Shown: one piece after another, positions 55,263 through 64,000 of the stretch
How the letters are laid out: each line of letters begins with the position of its first letter
Numbering within the stretch: position 1 is the stretch's first letter
NCBI GenBank assembly: GCA_029255685.2
Contig: CM055311.2
Span: 1,846,269 to 1,910,268, forward strand
From: Silene conica
Taxonomy: Eukaryota > Streptophyta > Magnoliopsida > Caryophyllales > Caryophyllaceae
Length of the DNA stretch: 64,000 nucleotides
Reading direction: 5' to 3'
Notes under the pieces: model-generated
Seen by the model: the letters and a program-made list of their open reading frames with translations, nothing else
Told to the model about the DNA's origin: nothing
Databases searched by the model: none
Translations under genes and position numbers: made by a program

Positions 55263-56750
55263 TGTTGAACCATATATTCAAATGTATATATTAAGTATAT
55301 ATGTTTATGTTTTGATAATGATAGGTCTAGCTATGTATATATATTATATACCCGTACGTATAATCGTGTGCTAAGTGTACAGAATATTAGTAACAAGATC
55401 TAATCAGTCAACTATAAAAGATTCAAGTATGTTAGTCAATGAATTGACTAAGTCGAAGATTGATAGAAGATCACAAGCGCGCATAATAGACTAAAGTTAT
55501 ACTTATCAACTATAGCTTTAGTAAAAGATTGGTTCTAGTTATAGCCCGTAGCTATAACTCTATATCATGAAGAAATGATCGGAATATATATGTGTTTAAG
55601 TTGAAACGTTTGTTTCCAAATCTGTGTCGTGTAGAATTAAGTGTTTAATTGGTATTCTATTTTAATAAATAGAATTGTTGATCTTAATAGGATTATATAA
55701 AATATCTTTAAGTTAAATAAGGAATAAATAATTGTCTTATGAGATAATTATTTATTACTAAAATAAACTAAGGATTTTTATATGATCTTTATTGTCAAAT
55801 ATATATAATCTAAATGTAGTTTGTTTCGACTTTTGGAAAACGTGTGATATGTTACGTTTACCATAATTCGTGTAGGATTAATTTAAATAAATATTATGTA
55901 TTTATTTAATGTCCTAAACAAACTAAGATTATATTATGGTAATATATTTTATTATCTTTGACATGGTTTAGGAAGTTGATTTAATAAGGATACTAATTGT
56001 TTATTATATAAAGATCTTTCCTAAATATGAATTAGGAAATTAATTCCTTATATAATACTTAAAGTATATTATTAAATCTTTACTAAATATATTAAGATTA
56101 GATTTAAGGTAGTATTACTAAAAGACTAGTATTCTAGTCTTAGTAATATTCCTAAATCATCTAGGGTTTGAATTACCTAGATACATATTCTATATAAATA
56201 GACTACCATGATACATTAAACCACACGAAACACATACACACATATACACGCAAATCAAGAGAGAAACCGCCGTTCATCTACTTCAATATTCGAGCTCATT
56301 ATTGTCATATCCGATTCAAGATTCAAGTGCTCAAGCATTGATCTTATTCATTCAAGATTGTGACATCAAGAAACATTGAAGACTTTATCTTATTAACGTA
56401 AGATAGAACGAGTATTTAGCGGTACTCATTTTAAGACAAATATTTAACGGTATTTGTCGTAGCTAGATATTTAACGGTATCTAGATAGAGTTGTGACTAA
56501 CATCAAAGTCGCACGAGTAGGGTTGATAAAATTGTAATCCAGAGTTGGTACTAATTTTATTAATCGAGAATAGTGGACGTAGGTCTCAAAGTGTGAGACT
56601 GAACCACTTCAAAAATATCGTGTCTCTCTTTATTACTTGCTCTACTCAACGATCATCATACAAACTTACACACATCGAAGAAGATTTAAAAAGAAGGCAT
56701 ACTCAATTCAACCCCCCCTTCTTGAGTATATCATATCAATAGACTCTTCA
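55263..56750 (+). repeat. Sirevirus 3' LTR
   Basis: Exactly 1488 bp like the 5' LTR, with scattered single-base differences (for example gataggtc for gataagtc, tacccgtacg for tactcgtacg). Confidence 0.92.
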
Positions 56751-56755
56751 ATAGG

Positions 56756-57365
56756 ATTTTATGTTTTATTCTCTTCATTGGTTGCATATTGAATGTCATT
56801 ATATTCCGCCTAAACCAAACCACCGATATGCATGTAAAATGACTCATGTAAATGATTTTGCGTTTTGACATATGATGTTTTATATTTGCCATCACTCATT
56901 CTTACTCACCTTAAATAGTTCACTTAAATGAGTTTAAAATGATGATGGGATCTCACTCTACATAAAATTGAGAAATTAGCCTTTCTAAGTCAAACCACTA
57001 TGAATCCCTTGTTCGTCGGTGGGCATATAGGACCCGTTATTATCTCCATATGGACCCCTTCTACCTCAGGTAATTAGTGTGTTGTGATCTAGTTGAACTC
57101 AACGCGATGATTCAATCAAGTTATTGAAGTCATTGTGGACTAAGAGATAAATTTAGGAAATTTGTCAACTGAGAGTTCTAGTGTAGAACTAGTTAAAATG
57201 TTAACTCACCAAATCGGGATTTGGGTCTTGGCATACATTATATAATTCTTTGAGTGAGATCGATTATATTATATTATATATCTTTGATTAAAAGATTTTA
57301 AATTCTATGATTACTCATGTTTATTTATTTTCTCATTTGTAGATTATTTCATATCTGCTTTTAAA
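56756..57365 (+). other. Copia 2 leader, second part
   Basis: Non-coding leader resuming after the Sirevirus TSD. Phrases such as AGTTCACTTAAA, tgagaaattagcctt and atgaatcccttgttc align with 63107-63230 of Copia 3. Confidence 0.65.
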
Positions 57366-58282
57366 ATGACTGATCCAAATGCAACTCCGGGCCCTAGTGC
57401 CACCCTCACAAGGGAGTCGTGGTTGCGCTCCTTCATGGACCACGTCTCCTATAATCAGAACTCCCGCCTTAAGAATGATGGGAGTAAATTTACCGATTGG
57501 GAGGCAGCATTACGGAATGCTGTCATTGCTGATGGTAAGCTGAAGTATTTGGTTGAGCCGATTTCGGCCGAACCAACTGCCAGGACTGGAGCCCAACGAA
57601 CTGCATGTGATGAGTTCGTTCGTGAAGCAGGTGCGATTAATAACGTACTTTTATATGCAATGTAATGCAATTTGCAGCGCCACTTCATTTCCCAAGGTGC
57701 AAATAAGATTTTCACCACCCTCACAATGAGTTCTCGCAAGCTCCGAGAATCATAAGGTATGACGCAGCAGTTCGCTTCTTCGAGGCAAAACTGACAAAGG
57801 GCCAAGCTGTTAGCCCACACATTCTCAAGATGATTGAGAATGTGGAAGTTCTTGAGTCTCTTGGTTGCAAGATTGAGGAGTCAGTCATTGCAGACCGTAT
57901 CTTGCACTCTCTTCATGATGGGTTCACCCAATTCAGGGTGAACTACAACATGAATGACATGAAGAAAAATCTTCATGAACTCCACTCTCAGCTCGTGCAA
58001 GCTGAGTAGTATCTCAATTTGAGTGGGATTGCTAAGAAGGACATCCTCGTCATACAATCTACTGGGAAGGGGAAATGAAAGGCTAAGGCTCCCTTAAATG
58101 TTAAGAAGCCTCGGTTCAAGACGAAGAAGCAGCCTGAGCCCAAGAGTGGACCTGTTGAGACCAGTAACTCAAAGGGCAAAGCTAAGGGCAAAGGGAAAGA
58201 GGGAGACTGCCACCATTGCCACGAGTTCGGGCATTAGAAGAGGAACTGCCCTAAGTACCTCGATGATATCAAGGCTGGACGT
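57366..58282 (+). pseudogene. Copia 2 gag (multiple stops)
   Basis: The first 100 codons are open (MTDPNATPGPSATLTRESW; FTDWEAALRNAVIADGK). A stop and frame change follow; the rest is readable in pieces: VRFFEAKLTKGQAVSPHIL, then SVIADRILHSLHDGFTQFRV, then a knuckle CHHCHEFGH(stop)KRNC near 58212-58255. This is the normal order of a Copia gag. At least four lesions. Confidence 0.8.
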
Positions 58283-58636
58283 GTGACAGCTACAAGTATA
58301 TCTTCATTTATTCATATGATTGAAATAAATCATGCAAGTTCAGCAACATGGATGTTTGATACTGGTTGTGGATCTCACTTATGTAATCACTTGCAGGGTT
58401 TAAGGGACGTCCGCAAACTTGAGAAAGGGGACGTAGACCTTCGCGTTGGAAAAGGAGCAAAGGTTGCAGCTGTCTCCATGGGAACTTATGTACTCAAACT
58501 CCCTAGTGGTTTTGAGTTATTTTTAAATAATTTTTATTTTGTTCCTAGTTTGTCAAAAAACATTGTTTTTATTTCTGTTTTGGATACGGAAAGATTTTGT
58601 TTTAATATTAAGCACAACTGTTGTACTTTTCCATGA
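58283..58636 (+). pseudogene. Copia 2 protease
   Basis: About 117 codons with WMFDTGCGSHLCNHLQGL, i.e. DTG followed by the Copia-type Cys/His context, and FVPSLSKNIVFISVL downstream. Ends at a TGA near 58634; part of the former gag-pol frame. Confidence 0.82.
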
Positions 58637-58642
58637 AACGAT

Positions 58643-59726
58643 ATGATTTATGGAAAGGCTATTTCCGTAAACGGAATATATGTTTTAGACCAAACCACCG
58701 AGGTTTATCATGTGAATAATAAAAGGGTTAAAACAGGTGATAAAGAACAAAAGTATTTATGGCATTGTCGAATGGGACACATCAATGAAAAACGCGTAGA
58801 GAAAGTCATTAAGAATGGGGCAATACCACCATTTCATTACGAATCAATTGGCACGTGTGAATCATGTCTCATCGGAAAGATGACTCGTATTTCCTTTAAA
58901 GGTATTGGGATGCGAGCTATTGATATTTTAGGACTCATACATACATATGTGTGTGGTCCTATGACAATCACAGCAAGAGACGGCTATAGATATTTTATCA
59001 CTTTTACGGATGATTTGATTAGATACGGGTATGTCTACTTAATGAAACATAAGAGTGAATCATTGGACAAGTTCAAGGAATTCCAAAACAAGGTTGAGAA
59101 CCAATTGGATAGGAAGATTAAAGCACTTCGATCTGATCGTGGTGGCGAATATCTTTCGAATGAGTTTGATCAACACCTAAAAGACCAGGGTATTGTATCA
59201 AAGTTAACTCCACCTGGAACACCACAATTGAATGTTGTATCCGAACGGAGAAACCGAACTTTATTAGATATGGTTCGATCCATGATGAGTCACACGGTTG
59301 TGCCTGATTCATTATGGGGATTTTCTCTTCAATCGACTTCTCTAATACTTAACCGAAGTCCGACTAATGCAACGGACAAGCCTCCATATATATGAGATGT
59401 GGAAAGGAAAAGTTCCTGACTTGTCTTTTATTTGGGTTTGGGGCAGTGAAGCTTATGTCAAGTGGAGACACGAAGACAAGCTAGGCCCACGATCGGTCCA
59501 GACTTACTTTGTAGGTTATCCGAAAGGAATTTTTGGTCACTATTTTTATTCACCTACCAAACAAAGAGTTTTTGTTGCGGCTAGTGCGATGTTTTTAGAG
59601 AAAGAGTTTCTCTCGAACAAACAGAGTAGTAAGACTTTTGATGTGTCAGAGGTTCAAGAACCAGATACCAACATTATGATGGAAGAAAGTGTTCCTTTCA
59701 CATCTGCTATGGTATCCATTCCATAG
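58643..59726 (+). pseudogene. Copia 2 integrase (frameshifted)
   Basis: Pre-integrase LWHCRMGHINEKRV and CESCLIGKM; core with YVCGPM (first catalytic Asp missing: Thr-Tyr-Val-Cys in place of the usual Asp-Val-Cys), RSDRGGEY and SERRNRTLLD. The first frame ends at 59395; a second (59367-59726) continues with YEMWKGKVPDLSFI and WGSEAYVKW. Integrase motif spacing is otherwise normal. Confidence 0.82.
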
Positions 59727-59777
59727 GAACCTAGGAGGTCGGTTCAATTTTCTCACCCCCCAGACCGATACATTGGT

Positions 59778-60669
59778 ATGGTTGAGGAAGGTGGTGCAGA
59801 AAACCTATTACTCCTTGAGAGTAACGAACCAGCTACCTACAAAGGAGCCATGACATGTTCCGACTCTAAGCTATGGCTCGAAGCCATGCAGTCCGAAATA
59901 GATTCCATGCAAGAGAATCAAGTATGGGATTTAGTTGATTTGCCTGAAAAGGTAAAACCCCTACAGTGCAAATGGCTTTATAAGATAAAGCGTGCACTAG
60001 ATGGACAACCAGATGTTTATAAAGCACAATTGGTGGCAAAAGGTTTCGCTCAAGTACAAGGGTTTCACTATGATGAGATTTTTGCTCCAGTTGTTATGCT
60101 TAGATCTATCGGATTATCTAAGCGATAGCCACATTTCATGATTATGAGATTTGGCAATTGGATGTGAAAACCGCCTTCCTAAACGGTTTTTTGGAAGAAG
60201 ACTTGTATATGATACAACCTGAGGGTTTCATAGATCCTAAACATTCTAAGAAAGTGTGCAAGCTTAAGCGTTCCATCTATGGACTTAAGCAATAATCACG
60301 GAGTCGAAATCATCGTTTTGATGACGTGATAAAACAGAAAGGATTCATTCGAAGTGTCGAGGAACCATGTCTGTATATCAAGTCAAGTGGGAGCAAAACC
60401 GTGTTCCTAGTATTGTATGTAGATGACATACAACTGATTGGAAACGACATTCCCATGCTCTCATCGGTTAAGACAGCATGGTCAAAGAACCGTTTCAAAA
60501 CGAAAGATTAGGGTGAGGCACAAAGGATTTTAGGCATCCGTATCTATAGAGATAGATCGAGAAGGATGTTAGCATTGAGTCAAGAAGATTATATAGATAA
60601 GATTCTTGACAGATTCAGTATGACAAACTCCAAGAGGGGTTACCTTCCTGTTGTTCATGGGGTGCATCT
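59778..60669 (+). pseudogene. Copia 2 reverse transcriptase, cut by Copia 3
   Basis: The opening MQSEIDSMQENQVWDLVDLP and CKWLYKIKRALDG, then after a stop near 60127 KTAFLNGFLEEDLYM, a stop after YGLKQ (near 60294), LYVDDIQLIGND (YVDD about 60415-60427), a stop near 60509, then RILGIRIYRDRSRRML. The RT ends at GYLPVVHGVHL where the Copia 3 LTR starts (60670). Confidence 0.85.
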
Positions 60670-61812
60670 TGTTGGAGTAAGTGTCCTCGACAATAATGTG
60701 ATCACGCCAATAATATAATTAATTGACAAATCTCTATAAAAGAATATTCATGGGATGATTCTTTATCATAAGTCAACTGGTCAACATTAATCGGTAATGA
60801 TTGACTTGCTAGAGTTTGACATTACTGTCGTAATAACGGTGGTGACCAGTTGATCCCTTTAGGTCACACCTTTAGGACAACTCTCTCAATTATAAATGGA
60901 ACAACTGTATATTGATACGATTTAGTTCATTTCTAGATTAATAATAATATAAGGAGAAAATTTATAATAGGATTATAAATTGTTTTAGTGATCGAAATGT
61001 CATCACTATTGTTTACATGTTTATGAAACATGATATCACTTGAATGAGTTATTTTAACTACAATTGTCGTAGTAATAAAATTGCAATTAAATAACTATAT
61101 GTAATTATTTGAATTACTTCTAAATTTACGATAAAGAGTTTAAAAGTTAAACTACAAATTACGTAAACTGTATTATCCTAACTAATGTTACGTATGGGTC
61201 CATTGTGTGACATGGACCGTGTGATCTAACACACATAAACAAACATACACATTATATTATGGGAACATTAGAGGAGCATGTTATTTAATGCATGAATAAG
61301 CATGGGAGACAAGTGTGTGTTTTGAGGAAGCCTTCATTGGGCACCCTAACCCATGGCTCACGGCTCACTTGAGAAGAACAAAACCATGTTCTTGCTCAAT
61401 GTGACATTCATTCTTGTGTTGGCTAGGGTTTTGTTTAGAGAGAACAAAAATAGAAATAAAAATAAATCACATTTCTCCTAACCCTAAACCGTGTGCCTCC
61501 TCTAATAATCTAGCATTTTGTATCAAGTTGTTCTAGCAAATAACATACAAAATATTGAGTGTAGTGTGTCTTGGTGTTCATCTTTTGGAGGCCATCTCTT
61601 TGAAGGTTCAAGGAGGATCATCCGTGTGATAAGCTCAAGAACAAGTGAAGAAGGTGACTTCACTTGTGCCCTATTTTAGCCGAGAATAACAATGTAAGGA
61701 AGCTTGTTCTTCCTCCTTTATCTCGTTTAATCTTTTGTTAAGCATGCATAAGATCAACTAATTATAAGATAATATAAATTAGTATGACTAAACAAGGTAA
61801 TGTAACCTAACA
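60670..61812 (+). repeat. Copia 3 5' LTR
   Basis: 1143 bp, TGTTGGAGTAAG...TAACCTAACA, boundary set by the break in Copia 2 RT on the left and the primer site on the right. Confidence 0.8.
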
Positions 61813-61814
61813 AT

Positions 61815-61826
61815 TGGTATCAGAGC
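61815..61826 (+). other. Copia 3 primer binding site
   Basis: TGGTATCAGAGC, initiator tRNA-Met type, two bases after the LTR. Confidence 0.85.
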
Positions 61827-63617
61827 ACATGTTGTTGCATGCTTAATCGGTTTTTAGTTTTTCCGAGTTTTTGAGACTTAAAACAAAACTAAATATTTAA
61901 AGACTCATATGTATATCACTCGACTTTTTGGCATGTAAATTAAATCTGGTCCTAAAAATGTTTTTAGGTTATATTGATAATTTATGAGATTTAAATATTG
62001 TTCATAATATAGATTTTAATCGTTTATATGCATTTTTATGAGAAAAATCGAGTTAAATGGTTAAAATAGAAGGAAAACGTTTCTAGCCTTGTATTTTTCA
62101 CACGACCTCACATGGTTATTTTACTTAATGTATGTAAAATTTGGTAAAATATGTTGTTGTATAGCATGTTTTACGATTTTATTAGTGAAAACCGTATTAA
62201 GAGGTAATTTTGGCCATATATATATGATATTTCGAGTTACATTTCGAATAAAATGACCAAAATTTTTTGACATTATAAATATTAATGTAATATTTCAGAA
62301 TGTTTGTGAATATAAAATCCAACTTTCGAAATTTTTTATAATTTATTTGGATTTAATTCGTATAAAGTTATGAATTTTAAGGCATTATGAACAATATAAA
62401 TATAATTAAAGCGTTAATTATTATCAAAATTATTTATGACTAATTTTGAATCCTAAAATGTGTTAGGACATTATTTAGAACATAAGTTTGTTTATGTTTT
62501 AATTTATGCATTTTAAAGAGTTAAAGATGCTAATATCTCATAAAACCGGATTAATTTCGACATAATAAGTTATTAGGGCGATTTGGCATTAAAATGAACA
62601 TATTCATAACATATATATTGCTGCGTTTTTCTTATGAATGTCATATTATATTGCATTATTTTGAATCTTGTAATTATTCTAGTATGGCCTTCGTTTTTAA
62701 ATCGGTATTTCCCGTAATGTAAGGGGTTACCGATTGGGTTGTAATTTTGTGATCTCGTATCACCCAATTGTAATTTATTTCTATTTTATAATGTATAAAG
62801 TAGACTAGAAAAGTTGTAATTCTTGTAATTTCCGGAGAACCTTGAAGACGGTGCCATTCGGAAAGGAGTTCCGATGAAGACGGTGTTTGCCTCGATTTGC
62901 GTGCCTCGTCAAGATCAAGGGACCAAAGGAGTTGGTTTCCGAATTTGTACTTTTATTATTTCTTTTCTAGAGAAGGCCATACTAGGAATTTATCGTTTGC
63001 TTTATTTTGTTTTCATATGTTGCATGCATAGCCAAATCGCCATTAACATGTCATGCATATCGAGTATCGAGTCTTCAACGTATCATTTTATTATCGATAA
63101 TTCACCTAATTAGTTCACTTAAAAGGAGATAGATCAGATAATATTTGATAAGATCTCTTACGTATAAAATTTTGAGACTTAGCCTTACCAAAGAGTATGG
63201 ACCCATGAATCCCTTCTTCACAAACATGTAGGCTCGGCTAAACCGGGGTACTAAAATTGTCACGTTGGGTAAGTGGGGGTAATAAAGATTACACCTTGAA
63301 ATTTGGTCGATCTCAACGGAAGTATTCGTAACCGTAGTTGCAATAAGTTCGGGCTAAAGATAATTTAAAGAAAATTGTCGACCGAGAGTTCTAAAGAGTA
63401 GAACCGATTAAAGGGTTAATCCACCAAATTATACCTATACGGGTTGAATCGGCTATACCTTGCCCGGATTAGTATGGGTTTGGGTCTCGGGATTATTTAC
63501 TTAATTGTGTAAGAGATCGTTAAGTAAATACTTAACTTGTTTAAAATGTTTAACAAGTATTAAAATGATGAACGTTAATTTTTCCTTCGTTTTCGGTTTT
63601 GTAGTTATTTTATCGCA
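61827..63617 (+). other. Copia 3 leader, non-coding
   Basis: 1.8 kb AT-rich leader with no gene. Several phrases match the Copia 2 leader (43810-45256 and 56756-57365), for example tttgtgatctcgtatcac against tatgagatctcgcatctcac. Confidence 0.7.
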
Positions 63618-64000
63618 ATGGATTCATTCAACCCTATCACTATTGATTCTTGTCACAATGTTTTCGACGATATTTGCAACCAAAACAACATTGATACTAC
63701 TAGAGAAGTTCATTTCGGAACGGGTCCGGATGGCAATGTTAACTTTATTACTTCTCTCCCACCTCCCAAAAGGGGTCCACTTCTAGACACGGCTTATATA
63801 GATGAGCTAAATGAAGAATTGGATACCTTGTACTTGAAAGAAAGGGCTTATGATGAAGCTAGTGGGAGTTCTAGCAAGAAAGGTCTTGCAAAGATTAAGA
63901 AGAAAAAGAAGAGAAAGTTAGAAAAAGGGCGATGCCACTATTGTAGTGTCATGGCCCATTGGAGGAGGAATTGCCCCAAGTACTTACGTCATATCCAAGA
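63618..64000 (+). CDS. Copia 3 gag-like ORF, partial and abbreviated
   Basis: From ATG 63618 (MDSFNPITIDSCHNVFDD) open to the window end, at least 127 codons. After only about 60 residues it runs into YIDELNEELDTLYLKERAY, a Lys-rich stretch and the knuckle CHYCSVMAHWRRNC followed by PKYLRHIQ. That parallels CHHCHEFGH and KRNCPKYLDDIK in Copia 2. The usual capsid core of about 250 residues is absent, so the ORF looks like an internally deleted gag; the protease should follow past 64000. Confidence 0.68.
   Translation, partial: MDSFNPITIDSCHNVFDDICNQNNIDTTREVHFGTGPDGNVNFITSLPPPKRGPLLDTAYIDELNEELDTLYLKERAYDEASGSSSKKGLAKIKKKKKRKLEKGRCHYCSVMAHWRRNCPKYLRHIQ

Larger units (their letters stand above)
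45257..56750 (+). mobile_element. Sirevirus (Copia) with env-position ORF
   Basis: 11,494 bp. LTRs of 1488 bp each (45257-46744 and 55263-56750) differ at only about a dozen to fifteen sites by eye. Gag with Sirevirus-type N-terminus and long coiled coil, pol, an extra ORF between pol and 3' LTR, and a long non-coding tail are all present. Flanks: CTAGG left (45252-45256), ATAGG right (56751-56755), a TSD with one changed base. A few stops and frameshifts break it despite its youth. Confidence 0.92.
42822..60669 (+). mobile_element. Copia 2 LTR retrotransposon, decayed, split by two Copia insertions
   Basis: 5' LTR 42822-43794, primer site 43797, leader to 45256, interrupted by a Sirevirus (45257-56750), resumes at about 56751 with leader, gag, protease, integrase and RT to 60669, where Copia 3 begins. 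RNase H and 3' LTR would lie beyond the window. Many stops. Gag and RT phrases resemble the Tork-type Copia group; lineage not proven. Confidence 0.85.
60670..64000 (+). mobile_element. Copia 3 LTR retrotransposon, 5' part
   Basis: LTR 60670-61812, primer site 61815, long leader, and a short gag-like frame running off the window. Related to Copia 2 by its LTR start, leader phrases and zinc knuckle, but clearly a different family. Only the left end is present, so the TSD cannot be tested. Confidence 0.82.

Noticed and set aside
60530-60669. Copia 2 3' end inside the window
   Set aside because: The RT is cut at 60669 by another LTR; no RNase H or matching 3' LTR of Copia 2 follows within the window.

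Overview
This is nuclear DNA of a flowering plant, most likely a eudicot. It is AT-rich. Nearly every element is a plant type: Copia LTR retrotransposons primed by initiator tRNA-Met, a Sirevirus, a CACTA transposon, Mutator-type elements, a Helitron end and an integrated plant pararetrovirus. I cannot name the species. I see no intact single-copy host gene; the window is a graveyard of nested mobile elements. Most boundaries below are fixed by target-site duplications (TSDs) read directly in the sequence.

Region 1 (1-17516). AT-rich sequence is interrupted at 1666-12506 by an endogenous pararetrovirus (family Caulimoviridae, petuvirus- or florendovirus-like). One nearly complete forward genome unit of about 6.84 kb encodes movement protein, coat/zinc finger, protease, reverse transcriptase and RNase H, broken by one in-frame stop. 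It is bounded by duplicated promoter-bearing terminal blocks. It is followed head-to-head by two partial inverted copies and preceded by an inverted terminal block, so the locus is a giant imperfect palindrome. To its right lies a Helitron-like 3' end (14702) and a field of decayed short repeats.

Region 2 (17517-33743). A Copia element (TSD GTTTA) carries two later insertions. One is a minus-strand tRNA-Asp-primed LTR element with decayed gag-like sequence (19294-24965, TSD ACACC). The other is a 5.7-kb CACTA transposon in its 3' LTR (27949-33669, TSD ATT). The CACTA element holds a Ulp1-type protease gene with all catalytic residues, captured exons of an alpha/beta-hydrolase gene, and a LINE fragment inside an intron.

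Region 3 (33744-42821). There is a minus-strand LTR with its primer site. Next comes a nested terminal-inverted-repeat element containing a 301-bp MITE (9-bp TSD) and a 1.9-kb Mutator-like element (8-bp TSD) with palindromic CCATGG arrays. Then follow a reverse-transcribed insertion encoding a broken TPR protein (12-bp TSD, poly-A), and a tandem array of about 117-bp units that itself received a 182-bp retroposed mRNA tail (16-bp TSD).

Region 4 (42822-64000). A decayed Copia element is split by a young 11.5-kb Sirevirus with 1488-bp LTRs and an env-position ORF (45257-56750). It is split again in its RT by a third Copia whose LTR starts at 60670 and which runs off the window. The order of events can therefore be read: outer Copia, then Sirevirus and third Copia; Copia 1, then the tRNA-Asp element and CACTA; terminal-repeat element, then MITE and Mutator-like element.
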